Of a DNA stretch of 64,000 nt, positions 1-11,447 are shown in pieces. Below the pieces are notes generated by a model. The model had not been told where the DNA came from and searched no databases. It was given only the letters and a program-made list of their open reading frames with translations. The stretch's first letter is position 1, and every line of letters begins with the position of its first letter. The stretch comes from Galaxea fascicularis (lineage: Eukaryota; Cnidaria; Anthozoa; Scleractinia; Euphylliidae): NCBI GenBank assembly GCA_948470475.1, contig OX419345.1:16222670-16286669 (forward strand), in the 5' to 3' direction. Made by a program: the position numbers and the translations under genes.

Positions 1-377
1 GGTTTAAACCTGCGATCTTCTGCACGGAAGTTCGATGCACTGCCAACTGAATCAACTGGTTGGCGGTCACTTTATGCCAGTTGTCTTTTGACGGAGACTA
101 GCTTCTAAACCAGGGGAGAAATGTCATAGTGGCCCATCCTATTGAAACCTTCAGTACCCATACTACAACTCAGCCCTTTCCTACATGAGGTTCTTTAATT
201 GAAGTCACCGCATTTGCAGCAAGTCGATTATGTTAACTCAACTCAGCATTTTATTAGTGATGTTAATGGTGTAATGTGCCTGTGAGAAAGATGATATGCT
301 AGTGGCTTCGCAATATTTTCAAGTTTGCATGTAGTGTATTGACTACGAAGTAAAATAACTTTTGTCTTTCTTTGTAG

Positions 378-738
378 CTCACCCCAGACACGAATTTCGT
401 GTTGGATAAACATCCAAGATTCCCAAATATTGTTATTGGTGCTGGCTTTTCCGGTGAGTACTTTAATTCTATTACAGAGTTGAATGATTTCATTGTGATT
501 CCATCATTATTCTACTTCAGTAGCAAGCACTGAAAAAAAAACTGCCGTGACGTAAGATAACTATTTTAGAGGAGTCTCTACTATTCAATACACAGATGAA
601 ATTGAAACTGCTGTAGTAATAATAATAAAATACTACTTACAGGACAGAAAGGCCCATTATGGATCAGGTAAACACAACTGTTGCATGGTGACGTCTAATA
701 AAGGAATGGACAATGTCTAGCGTGCGTCCATCCAATTC

Positions 739-777
<39 letters not shown>

Positions 778-824
778 ATGCTCGAGGCGCAGCCGAGAGC
801 ATCTCTAGCTACCTAAGTGCTCTC

Positions 825-860
<36 letters not shown>

Positions 861-2285
861 ACCGGCTAGACATTGTCCATTGCTTTTATAACATAGCGAG
901 ACATTTTTCGCGCTGAAAAGTCGCTTCTTCTGTCTTTTTCTCTTAACCGCGCGGGTGCATACTAAAAATAGAATGACTTGTTTTTCAAAAACACATTTAC
1001 TTTTACACGCTTACATCTGCGAGTGACAAAATAAGTGTATCAAAATACCACACATAGGCCTTCCAGCTTAAAATATTTAGTTAAGATGTCAAGGAAAAAG
1101 TTTCTTTAAAATCACCATTCAAAATGATGCATGCTTTAAAACATCTTGGGTCTTACGAGTCATTTTGAAGGGCTCGCCGGAGAGACCACGACTTGCACAT
1201 TTTGAATCGTGCAGTTGCTGAAAATGGAGTCGAAATTACACGACAATTTGAAACTCACTCTTGATCGTAGAAACATACCAGTTAGTGTTTTTCTTGGTCT
1301 TGTTTATCTTCGAATATTTTTTCGTAATCCCGCTCGGATAAATTTGCGAAGCAGTTGTTTTCACTGGTAGCACTTTCGCTTTGTTGATCTTTAGACACTT
1401 CCGATACTTCTGCAACCATTTCAGACACGTTTTTTAGGTCTTCAAAGTCATAGAAACACCCTACCTCAGATGCTGGGTTGACCAGCCATTATAATATCTA
1501 ACGTTAAGTTAAAAAAGCTGTGAAAAAAGTTTTGCTGGCAAGAAATTTCATTGACACTGACGTCAGCCTTAACCATCTCTATGAACCATCCGTTTCTTTT
1601 TCATAAAATATTAGCCAATAAGAGCGCGCGTTAGAATGTAGCTATGTTATAAACCGTCTTGTACAATGTTACAGGCAGTTCTTGCACCCTACCCAAGATC
1701 CTTGTCTAGTCGCCATAAATGATCGATTGATTGAACCACAGGGGTGAAGTGCAGTCACTGTAGTTATATCCAGGGCGAGTACTAGATTGAGTACGAGTAC
1801 GAGTACGAATTTCTAATTTCAAACCAGTCACCTCCCCTGAACCCTAACTCTTTCTTGTTACTTACCAGTAGATCAAGAGATTGTAGAAATAAGATTAGTG
1901 TCACTAGTGATCATCTAAAGCACGCGAACAGGATTTGAAAAGTCGTACTCGTGCTCAAATCTAAAGGTCCCTATTGTCGGCATTCCATGCCTCAGGCTGC
2001 ATTGGTACCTGGAGAATAACCTCTGGCATCCATTGTACTGACTAATTACAGAAAGCCAGTTAACTGAAAGAAGAGCTGTAGTAAGAATGTGTTTCAACAT
2101 TTACCTTTTTACTGAAATGTTGTTTCTTTGTCATTTTTATATTCTCAGCACATGGATTTAAGCTCGCTCCCGTCAGTGGAAAAATTCTTGCACAGCTGGC
2201 TTTAGGCGAACGACAATCCTACGACTTGTCACCGTTTAGGATTTCAAGATTCTCAACGACTGGACAGCAGAAAGCCTCGCTATAA
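378..2285 (+). CDS. PIPOX: Peroxisomal sarcosine oxidase, C-terminal two exons (5' part outside window)
   Basis: Exons 378..453 (after tttgtag, before gtgagt) and 2149..2285 (after attctcag, stop TAA 2283..2285) join in phase 1 to give about 71 C-terminal residues. The first exon reads [13 protein letters not shown] then [10 protein letters not shown]; the second reads [13 protein letters not shown] and [11 protein letters not shown]. This is the C-terminal FAD/substrate region of the monomeric sarcosine oxidase / PIPOX family, flavoenzymes that demethylate sarcosine (also oxidising pipecolate) to give H2O2 in peroxisomes. The Lys of HGFK corresponds to the lysine that contacts the substrate carboxylate in bacterial monomeric sarcosine oxidase. 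The usual GFSGHGFK reads GFSAHGFK here, because codon G|CA spans the intron. The protein ends KASL, a weak PTS1-like tail (animal orthologues usually end in a clearer [SA][KH]L tripeptide). Earlier exons lie left of the window. The 1.7-kb intron carries a fold-back element. Confidence 0.93.
698..890. mobile_element. Fold-back (MITE-like) element in PIPOX intron
   Basis: Two arms of roughly 80 bp are inverted copies: AATGGACAATGTCTAG at 705 returns as CTAGACATTGTCCATT ending at 881. GTGCGTCCATCCAATTCGG in the left arm and CCGAATTGGATGGACGCAC in the right arm also pair. The pairing can be extended weakly to about 698 and 890. No coding capacity. No clear target-site duplication was found. Confidence 0.75.
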
Positions 2286-2339
2286 ATGACTTTCATGAAA
2301 GAAATTCTGAAAACGATGATAATGATGATGATTCTCTGG

Positions 2340-2942
2340 TGAAACCTCATTTTTAGTTGATTACTGTAACGTTGTTTGGGGTAACTGTGTTAAAACTCTT
2401 GCCAATAAACTCCAAAAGCTACACTGAAACCGTACTGCTAGAGTCCTGACCTCCGCTGCCTTTGGCTAGTATTGAATACCTTTTTCAAGTGTTCAATTGG
2501 AGAAAGCTTGAATCTCAGCGCTAGATACAAAAAGCTTGCATAGTGTATAAATCTCTAAGTGGACTCGCTCCTGATTATCTTCGATCTAGATTTGTCGAGT
2601 GTAGCACAGTTACTGGCTATTCTCTTCGTAACACTGAAGATAAACTTGTTGTTCCCCTTCTCCGCGCGAATTTTCTAAAGAACTGTTTTAGTTATAGTGG
2701 TGCGGTGTTATGGAACAGTTTACCAACTTACTTGCGGCAGGCAGGATCTCTAGCATCTTTCCATGCTGGCTGCATCGCCTTCTTTTAATGTAATTGCTTG
2801 ATCAAACACGGCTCTCATGTAAAGCAGTTTACTTAATTGTAGTTTTAGATAGTTTATATTGCGAATTTTGTAACAAGTGTTTTTATAACTAGTACCTGGT
2901 GTAACCGATGAGAGTACACGTGGATAAATAAAGTTAATTGAT
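2340..2942 (+). mobile_element. 5'-truncated LINE remnant (RT C-terminal region)
   Basis: A decayed reverse-transcriptase C-terminus can be read across frames (NVVWGNCVKTLANKLQKLH, then the open stretch 2543..2788 containing KSLSGLAPDYLRSRF and GAVLWNSLPTYLR). This wording is typical of the thumb/connection tail of CR1/L2-like LINEs. It is followed by a short 3' tail with AATAAA and then a GAT microsatellite, the usual 3' end of such elements. Frameshifts and stops upstream of 2543 show that it is dead. Confidence 0.8.
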
Positions 2943-3160
2943 TTGATGATGATGATGAGGAGGAGAAGGGGGAAAAGGAGGGAGTGAGTTGACGATGAGG
3001 ATGGGCATGAGGATGATGATGATGAGGAGGGGGTGAGTTGATGATGATGGGCATGAGGATGACGCAAATGATAATAATGAGGAGGAGGGAAAAAGGTGGG
3101 GAGTGAGTTGACGATGACGACGGGCATGAGATGCCGAGAATGATGATGATGATGATGAAT
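2943..3160. repeat. GATGAG-rich minisatellite/microsatellite
   Basis: GATGATGAGGAGG-like units with interspersed GTTGACGATGAGGATGGGCATGAG blocks, directly after the LINE 3' end. The long open frames on the minus strand here (poly-His/Ser/Ile) are products of the repeat, not genes. The stretch 3161-3930 holds nothing recognisable. Confidence 0.9.
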
Positions 3161-3934
3161 TTTTTTGTAAATTTATATGGAGCCATGAATTTGAAGATGT
3201 TGACAATATACTACCATTAGGAGCCTTGAAATAATGTTCCAAAAGTGTTAATTGTAGAGTATGGTAAAATAAAGAGTGAAGAACGTCTAAGGTTCCTTTT
3301 AATTAGTTGGTTGTACTACACGTCCTTTGTCTTATGCTGTCTGTAGCTTTGTCACGTTATATCACGTTACTGTTTTTGCGTTACTCGCATTTGATTGTCA
3401 TGTAATCCCATATTCCCGGATGACCGCGTGCTTCGGCGTATATAATAAATTGTGTTTCAATGTGGACGTCTTGCTTCTTTTGCTCTCTGCATAACAGTTT
3501 GACATTGGATTCATACGCGAAATAGTGAGAAAATGAGTGATGCTTGTTCCACATGGGTCTCATTTTGCGCATGTCCTCATCTTCAAAACCTGCGATCGGC
3601 ATTCTCTTTTTTTTTTCTTTGGTGAGGAGGGGAGAGGATTGGGTCCACAAGCGTGAAAGCGGATATACCTTATGAAGCGAATGCTAAAATTGGGCCTGGT
3701 CACAGGACTCGAACTAAGTTGTAGAAGGATGCGAATTAACTTGACCAAAGAACACTTTTACATTTTAGAGATAGAATACTTTTACCAAGGTGGAGCAAGC
3801 ACTGCAGACACAAACCGGATGTGTTTCTTGAAATCCTTGGGCCAGGAACCCATCATGAAATTTATATGACGAAGGATGTTGGTCAAACTTGTCAACCGCT
3901 CGTTCCCAGATTGCTGCCTAAAGTTCTTTGAATC

Positions 3935-3978
3935 CAAGATGGCGGCCTGGAGTTCAACTCACATGTCTTGACAAAATG
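3935..3978 (+). promoter_or_regulatory. YY1-type motif / 10-codon uORF at MRPS23 5' end
   Basis: CCAAGATGGCGGCC at 3934-3947 matches the well-known YY1 initiator motif (AAGATGGCGGC) common near transcription starts of animal ribosomal and mitochondrial-protein genes. Its ATG (3939) also opens a 10-residue frame ending TGA at 3969..3971, four bases before the MRPS23 start ATG at 3976. It is therefore either a core promoter element lying just upstream of, or at, the mRNA start, or a true uORF allowing reinitiation. The sequence alone cannot say which. Confidence 0.6.
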
Positions 3979-5572
3979 CCGGGGGCAAGGCACTTGCGAG
4001 GCACTGTTGCTTCACGGTAACACATTCCTGTTGAATTTTGTAATGATAGTATTTCAGGGTTTTGTTAAGGGAGTGGTAATCCTGTTGTTAGTACTATCGG
4101 ACTTCTTCGTTTGTTAGTTACAAACCTACCCTGCGAGCAGTCTCCTTCGATCTTCCTAGAAAAATCGGGAAGATCGAACGATACTCTGCTTGCAGGGTAT
4201 TACAGGGTATTGCAGGGTATTATTTTCACTCGTACTTTCAGTTCATAAGCCGTGAATTCTTATGATATTTCTGCAAAAACTTGACAAAATCCCGTCATAG
4301 ATGTGTGATCATGATTTAAAACGCTTATGAGTAGCAACGACCCTAGGCACTCCCAATTAATCGTGCAAAGACAGGGTTCTCAATCAATGGAACCTTGAAC
4401 AGCTGTTGCTGTGCTATTTTCAGCTGTATATGGTCAAGGCTGGGGCAGATCCAGGATTTCGAAAAGGGGGCTTGAACAAATTGGTTACCGAAGGCAGACC
4501 CATCTTGAAATTTAAGCCCTCGGAAATGCGATTTTCCAGCGTTTTGAGGGATGATGGTGGACGGTTTAGGGGGTTCCACCGAACCACTCGAACCATCCCT
4601 GGATCCGCCTTAGTGAGGGCCAAGTAACTTGGGCCCTTTTAGCAAAGTACTTTTGCATTTGAAATCCCCTCCACCCCCCCCCCCCCCTACTCATGTCCAC
4701 TGTTCCACACACAATACATGAAACAGTGGGCATGGTGATACCAAATATTGGGCAATATGCTTTGTGGAATGTGAAAGTTTCTACATTTCCCCACTAAGAC
4801 TCAAGTTGGAAAGTGGGGAGGGGGGGTGTTTTGGGTTAAGAGTTCAACAGAAAACCCTGGAAGGTGAGGTGAGGTGTTTTTTGGTACTAATCTCAAATGC
4901 AGCCTTCCATATTTTTTATTCAACTTTTGTTTTGGACCATTGACACAGCTAGAAAGACTACCTAAAAATTAATATATACAAGATTGAGATTCACGTCTTG
5001 CAAAATAGCAACAACATGGGAATTTTACAGGTGCTTGCTTGCTAGGGGGTAAGTTTGTGCCCACCAACATTCAAATTGATATCTGCACAATTTCCTGACT
5101 TTGGGAAGCTATAACATTTTTTTATTTTAAGATATTACTCCCCAAACTTAGCTTTTTATTTACTAATATTTAGGTTCTCTTTCCAATGCAATATAGTTTA
5201 ACATATTTTAATTATGTGGTCAATATCAAAAGCTGAGTCTGTTAAGAGCTCAAAGTTGAAAATATTTTCCTCTGCTTTACACATATAGTGTTCGTAATCT
5301 CCTTCGTGGTGGAGCCATCACAAAAGCATGGAAACCTTTGTGGTTTCCAGTTGTGGAGGCCTTTCCTCCTTTGGTGGACACTAAGGTGAACAGAAGAGCA
5401 GAGGCAGGAAGAATGCAGAAGATAATATACCCTGAAGATAGGTTTCGAAAGTACGGTTTGCTTTCTTTATTCTATATCTTTAACTCTTTAAACCCAAAAT
5501 TAAATACTGTGTTTTATTTCTCATTTGTTGCCCTTACACATAGTGACAAGAGGTTGTTAAAATTTCAAGCAA

Positions 5573-5604
<32 letters not shown>

Positions 5605-8600
5605 GTGATCATGTGACTACTCTGCTTTATAAAGTATTGAAGCTGATCACTCTTATGGTTTAAAGGGTTTTTTAAAATACCCTGGTTTACAAATGCAAAT
5701 ACATTAATCCAAGCAGAAATATGAAGATGTGAGACTAGGTTATACAGAAGGGTTAGGCCTAAATACAAACAGGGGATTAGGGTTGGCATAGTGGCAAAAT
5801 CACCTTCTTCCTCCATTGACCTAGGACATAGTCTAGCTCTTCTGTGGGTTGAGTTGGTTGCAAGCTCTTGTCCTTGCTTGGAGAGGTTTTCCACTGGATA
5901 CTTAAGTTTTCCCATCCTCAATAACCACAGGCGGCCCAGACGTTGTTTGTGATTTAGATACGTGACAGTATTGCGCCATTTAAGAGAATGTATGAAAATG
6001 GTTCAAAAATCGCTCTAAATTCAACTTGTAGTCAAGGATTTAAATAAAAGAAGCTATTACCTTAGTCTGCGCTTGTGTTATTTTGAAGTCTTTGTGGCAG
6101 CTGAGTCATTCTAAAGTCGTTCTAAAGCCATTTTGACGATTTAAACTTTTCCAAGTTTGCTTAGTTCCAGTAAAGAGAAATGAAAGGCTGGCGACATGGT
6201 CGGCCGACGGTTTGCACTCAAAGCTCCATAAATTCCACTAAAATGCTCGGAGCTCGCCAAAATTGCCTCACAGCAGCCGTCGATAATTCTTCTTTCTAGT
6301 TGCTTCGCCTTGGATTCCAAGGTTTATCTTATCTGCCCGAAAAACGCTCCTTTTCGAGGGCTGGCTGCCCATTTTTGCTTTGTGGAGATCCGTAACGATC
6401 CGTAATCTTGGCCATGGATTTCAAAATTGTTGGCTTAGCGACCCCTCCGTCACGACAAAGTCGCCCTCAACCGTAGGGAGGCACAGCTCAATTTGCTGTA
6501 TGCAAATTGAACCGTATCAGGGTCCCTTGTGTCTTCCAAATTTAGACAACATCGCCTAACCGGCTCCACCAATAGTAAAGGCAAAGTTGGCTGCACGATT
6601 GAACTACGTTACGTGACTTTAGCGCTTAAAAGCACTGTTTCATTGAGCGATTTTAGCACTCAGAAGAAGTGTTATATTGAGCACTTTTTGCCCTAAAGAA
6701 AAGCACTGTTTCTGAGCGATTTGAGCGCTTAAAAGCACTGTTTTATTGAGTGATTTTAGTGCTTAAAAACAGTTTTGCTGAGACCAACTGAGCGATTTTA
6801 GCGCTGACAAGCACTGTTTTGCTGGGCAGAAATGGGAATGCCAAAATGTCTGAAAATTAATTCCACTAGAAAGTGCTCTCGAGTAGAACTGACCAACGAA
6901 CAACACCTGGACAACAACAACGTGCAACTGTCTTGTTAGTACGGTAAAAATTAGCGCTGAACAATTATAAAAATAAAACGGCCAGTATATTTGACTAGTA
7001 TTACTTCTCTGCAAGCGGTGAGTTTCCCACTGCTTCCGGTGTAATTTCCCCAGGGACCCTGGTACCGTTCAATTTGCATACAACAAATTGACCTGTGCCT
7101 CCCTACGGTTGAGGGCGACTTTGTCGTGATGGAGGGGTCGCTAAGCCAACGATTTTGAAATCCGTGGCCAAGATAACTCGTTATGGATCTCGACAAAGCA
7201 AAAATGGGCAGCCAGCGCTCGAAAAGGAGCGTTTTTCGGGCGGATAAGATAAACCTTGGAATCCGAGGCAAAGCAACTAGAAAGAAGAATTATCGACGGC
7301 TGCCGTGAGGCAATTTTGGCGAGCTCCGAGCATTTTAGTGGAATTTATGGAGCTTTGAGTGCAAACCGTCGGCCGACCATGTCGCCAGCCTTTCGTTTCT
7401 CTTTACTGGCAAGCAAACTTGGAAAAGTTTAAATCGTCAAAATGGCTTTAGAACGACTTTAGAACGACTCAGCTGCCACAAAGACTTCAAAATAACACAA
7501 ATACAGACTGAGGTAAGCTTCTTTTATTTAAATCCTTGACTACAAGTTGAATTTAGAGCGATTTTTGAACCATTTTCATACATTCTCTTAAATGGCGCAA
7601 TACTGTCACGTATGTAAATCACAAACAACGTCTGGGCCGCCTGTGCAATAACCAACATTTTCAAATTACAATACTCTGAATGATCTTTTCCCATGATAAC
7701 ACCATGCATGCCAAATACCTCTGATTTATTGTATTTTATTTATCTTGTGTTATTTTATGCATGAAGCTAGTGTGCATGCATATGACTTTGTCATAGCTAC
7801 ATTGTATAGCGTATGTCATACCTTTGTTAAGCAATAGTTTGACGAGTTGTATGTTTTGTCATTTAGGCAGTTTTATGAGAGATTTCAAACAAAGCAACCA
7901 CTTTATCTTTGGGGTGGCCAAAGTTCTTCTCATTGTGACAGGTAGGAGTGCAGCGACACTTACATACTCGGGCTGCCACTTAGTTTCTTTCCATGGTTGT
8001 TTGTGAACCAGCATCCCAAATGGTCATATTTAGGGTTCTTCTGAGTAGTAAAACTGTAGGATTACATCCTCAGTCTCTAATGTTAGAGTCACCTTGTATA
8101 AAATAAGAAACAGCACCATAGGGAAGTATAATGTACACTGTACTTCTCAGTAGCTTTTGTTTGAATGGTCGTACATTAAAATTTATATTAACAGTAATCA
8201 ACAGCACCTGGCCATATGCAACACACAAATAAAATGTTGTACACAAAGTACTAGTAATAAATAGCACCACAGGGAGATCAAGAACAATATTTCATTCAAA
8301 TAGTCACACTTTAGGAGTGTACTGTATGGTGTGGTTCAATTTTATCCTTGTTTTAAATCTTATTTCCTCTGTTTTGGGGTATGGTAATGTATGATAATGA
8401 GTTTAAAGCAAAGGAAAATAAAATTTAAACCAAGGATAAAATTGAACTACAACATATTCACAGGGACATGGCATCTTTTCATGGATGAACAATGATTAAG
8501 TGTCCGTTAGAATGTATATTCTCCACACTGTTCTACATACATTTTCTATGGTAATGATGAGGAGAATTTGTGAAACAATCAAGACCTTTGTCACTTGTTG

Positions 8601-9838
8601 ATCGCTTCCATTAATTTTCTCACAAACTTTGTTTGGTGTAGCAGTGTTAGTATAAGGAGAAATTACACCTTTGCCAAACAGACTTGCAAGTAGACGCAAG
8701 TTGAAAACTTGGGTCTACTTGTGACTCTGTTTGTCCAGGGCTTGTGTGCCCTTACATTGACTTGCGATGACTTGTGCTCACTTTGGTTTGGATCAAATTT
8801 GCACACAAGTCTACGCAAGTTTTTCACTGTTTGGCCACCCATCCCAAGTCAATGCAAATTTAGTGATGTCCTTTCATTGTTACAGCAGCCTATTAGCCAA
8901 TGAAATAAAGGATACAAGGTTACATTTTGGGCACGTAGGACTAGACCTATAGCTTTGAAACGAGGTTTTTGCGACTTGCATGTACTTGCGAGGAAACTTG
9001 CGAGTCTGTTTGGCCACCCAACGCAAGTTCAGCTTGCGGCTACTTGCAACTACTTGTGAGTCTGTTTTGCCAGGCCTTTAGGAGTTAAAGGGTTAGTGCC
9101 ATGGACTTATAAGGCAGGTTTGGTGCCAAGCCAATACTTAATACAATGAAACTGTTATTTGAAACTGGTGATTGTAAATGCTTACTGTTTGTTTACAGGT
9201 TTGTACATACTTGTATGCAGCTTGTGCAGGAAGGTATGAATGATGAGGAAGCTATTGAAAAGGCTGCCAACACTCTGGAATTTAACCAGACGTTTGCACG
9301 TCGAGGTGAAGAAACCGAACATGTAAGTACCTAAAAAACCTGCTGCTTGTTCAATTTGACAGTTGCTGTCGTTACATCTAGTACTGATTGATCAGATTCT
9401 TATTGAAGTGTATTCCATTGGTTTGTCAGGAGCATGAAACCTGGGCAAAGTTCTTCTGAACTTCAGTTTCCTGTTGGTCAGCACAATAGATGCAGGGGTT
9501 TCAATAATTTTTTTTTCAATATTGTTTTAAAAATAGAGGTTATTGATTATGAGCAGTGGGAGTTCAATGTTTTGGGACTATTGTTTTCAGTCTTGGTATT
9601 TGAAAAGTGATCAGAAGCTCTAATTTAGATCATTGCTCTCCTTGAACTTTAAGAACAGTTGATCCTCTCCTGGTTTAAAAAGAAAGGGTAATTTAGTTTT
9701 CATCCTTTTTATCAATAGGATGATTGGAGTGATGACATGATACTCGATGTTCCCTATAAAGATGCAGATGACAAATTTGATTTCCCAGCTGTCGACGACA
9801 TGCTAGTTGGTGATTCTGACTATTCAGATATGCGATAA
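3976..9838 (+). CDS. MRPS23: Mitochondrial ribosomal protein S23 (small subunit)
   Basis: Five exons: 3976..4016, 5289..5450, 7867..7941, 9199..9322 and 9719..9838 (stop TAA). All have GT-AG borders and matching phases; they total 522 nt, 173 aa (human protein about 190 aa). The N-terminus reads MPGARHLRGTVASRVRNLLRGG and aligns with the vertebrate start region. KPLWFPVVEAFPPL and IIYPEDRFRKQFY are the conserved core; exon 4 gives the helix RFVHTCMQLVQEGMNDEEAI. The C-terminal exon is short, very acidic and lineage-specific. The product is a structural protein of the mitoribosome 28S subunit in the matrix. The start was chosen because exon 1 gives an in-phase junction (CG|T) and family similarity. 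AATAAA at 9849-9854 is a likely polyadenylation signal. Intron 1 holds short hairpin elements, intron 2 a 1.7-kb transposon. Confidence 0.95.
4127..4199. mobile_element. 73-bp hairpin repeat in MRPS23 intron 1
   Basis: TACCCTGCGAGCAG at 4127 pairs with CTGCTTGCAGGGTA ending at 4199, and CTTCGATCTTCC pairs with GGAAGATCGAACG inside. The arms are separated by a short AT-rich loop. Confidence 0.65.
4443..4610. mobile_element. Possible MITE with GGATCC-type inverted ends
   Basis: GGGCAGATCCAGGA near 4444 faces TCCCTGGATCCGCC ending near 4609, imperfect inverted ends of about 13 bp. A second element with similar ends (GGCGCGGATC) lies at 15223-15426. No coding content. A poly-C run follows at about 4673-4687. 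Confidence 0.4.
5573..5604. repeat. (ATT)n microsatellite
   Basis: About ten uninterrupted ATT units in MRPS23 intron 2, just after the exon ending 5450. The flanks (CTTTAAACCC near 5486, GGTTTAAAGGG near 5658) resemble the ends of the MITE family at 24824 and 39583, so it may sit inside a decayed copy. Confidence 0.85.
5919..7652. mobile_element. Non-autonomous DNA transposon with ~600-bp inverted arms
   Basis: The element occupies 5926..7645 (1,720 bp). It starts CACAGGCGGCCCAGACG and ends CGTCTGGGCCGCCTGTG. The left arm (to about 6525) and right arm (from about 7050) are near-complete reverse complements with scattered substitutions. It is flanked by the direct 7-bp duplication CAATAAC at 5919-5925 and 7646-7652. 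The centre (6600-6830) contains repeated units around GAGCGATTTTAGCGCTTAAAAGCACTGTTTT. There is no transposase frame. It lies within MRPS23 intron 2. Superfamily is unclear: a 7-bp duplication with CA...TG ends and very long arms fits neither hAT (8 bp) nor Mutator (9-10 bp) exactly. Confidence 0.88.
8334..8447. mobile_element. 114-bp MITE
   Basis: Perfect 17-bp inverted ends, GTTCAATTTTATCCTTG and CAAGGATAAAATTGAAC, with further pairing inside (AAATCTTATTTCCTC against GAAAATAAAATTT). MRPS23 intron 3. Confidence 0.8.
8671..9077. mobile_element. Possible MITE with CTTGCAAGTAG-type ends
   Basis: GCCAAACAGACTTGCAAGTAG at 8673 and CTACTTGTGAGTCTGTTTTG near 9050-9069 are imperfect inverse copies. 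ACTTGCG/ACTTGCAA words recur throughout the interior on both strands. MRPS23 intron 3. Confidence 0.5.
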
Positions 9839-11447
9839 TAAATATTTAAATAAACCAAAGCAAATGGAAAGATTGTAGTTTGTCGTGTAAGCAAGGTCTG
9901 TGAAGAGTCAGATTGTCAAGGTTTTTCAAATTATAAAATGTGTACCATGCATAGGAACTTTGTGATAAGAATGTCAGAAGGGCCAAATTGTATTTTTTTG
10001 GATTAGTACACTTTTTACGACCCCATACAGTGTCGTAGTTCCTGTGTGTTGGTCAGGATCAATGAGTTCCGTGGACTGAGAAGTTGAACTGAATACCTAT
10101 GAATGGTTTGAGCTGTTGGTTAAGGCAAACTACCTAACACACCCGAAAAGCTCTTAATGTTCCTGAATTTAAGAAAAATAAACCCTTTGATAGCATGACT
10201 TACACAGCAACATCCTTCAAAATGCAACTTCAAAAACCATTTAGTTTTGCTCACGTTTACAACATTAACTCGTCACTAAATTCAAAGTAATGTTTTTGAA
10301 TTGACCAATATAGGAGCAGGTTTTGTAAGAAACCAATCAAAACAAAGTTCACTCCCGCAGGTCCGTAAAGGGATATAATAAATTACTGTCAAGTCAAAAG
10401 TTATAAAAGGTCACAATACTGTTGATATCCACTCAGCTCCTTACCCCTCATCAGTTTTGTGATAGTTGACGATGAAGTAGAGATTGTGACCTCTCAAGAC
10501 AAAAGTTTAACAACAATTTTAATATTATCCAGTTACTATTTTGGCTGTCATACTCTTGTATTTACAGTGTACATCTTACAGATAGTGTCTTATATAACTG
10601 AGCTCTCTAATAAAATATTTGCTCTTTGATTTGTGGAAGTTGAAAAAAAAAATACATTCTGTCATATTTAGAGTTGAATAGTTGCAAGGTTTTCTAAGTT
10701 TTACAGTTTCAAGTTTTTGTTTTTGGTGGGGCGACAGTGATGGTGTGTGGAGGTTACATAATACACTGTCATTTTGGTGGCAGTCTATTTAAGAATTAGC
10801 TCTTAATCTGGGGTTTTGGTAAAAGCTGAACCACTGAGAGCAAGGTATAGCCTGTTCCAAGTGTTGAGATAGTAAACAAGGCACAGTAATACCAGCAGAG
10901 TGAGGCAAAAATAGAGCAATGGAGGGGGGCTTAGGAGGGCACTTGCCTCTCCCCCCCCCCCCCCCAGTTCCTGCTCAATTTTCTGTGGTTGCTCCATCTT
11001 GCTCATGCCCCTTCTACTATCTGAGATCCCGGAACAGGCTAAGAGCAAGGTATCCTTTTTTGTATTGTCCTAGAGTTATCCAATGGCTGTTTAGCAATGA
11101 AATTGAAGATGTAACCTCTGGCTACTTTCTTTCAATTAATAACCAAGCAGTTATCCTTACATGCGATTTCACGTGATCTTTTGGTCAACATCTCGGTATA
11201 CATTGTATCCAGTCAGATTATGAATTTGGCTAAAAATTCCCTGACCAGTTTAACTTGCCAGTAAGCTGAAGTGTTCACTTCCCATGCTACAGTTGTAATA
11301 TTATTAGTCCTTAGATTATTTGTGTCTATATGTATATTTGTTATTGTTGGCTTGGGGGATCCATTGTTTTCAACTTTGCAGCATGCTGTTGCAATAATTG
11401 TTAACCATTCAACTGGTAAAATTTTCTTTCTGTGATGTGTTCTTGTG
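9839..11447. other. Intergenic region between convergent MRPS23 and RENBP
   Basis: Holds the 3' UTR of MRPS23 at the left and that of RENBP at the right. Apart from the MITE at 10848-11041 and a poly-C run near 10952-10966, no gene-like sequence is seen. Confidence 0.6.
10837..11052. mobile_element. 194-bp MITE with 11-bp target-site duplication
   Basis: The element 10848..11041 begins TAGCCTGTTCC and ends GGAACAGGCTA (perfect 11-bp inverted ends; CTATCTGAGATC near the right end echoes GTTGAGATAG at the left). The direct repeat AGAGCAAGGTA flanks it exactly at 10837-10847 and 11042-11052. A duplication of this length suggests a Mutator-like mobiliser. Confidence 0.88.

Noticed and set aside
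2750..3242. Three overlapping His/Ser-rich minus-strand frames
   Set aside because: Explained by the GATGAG satellite; no gene features.
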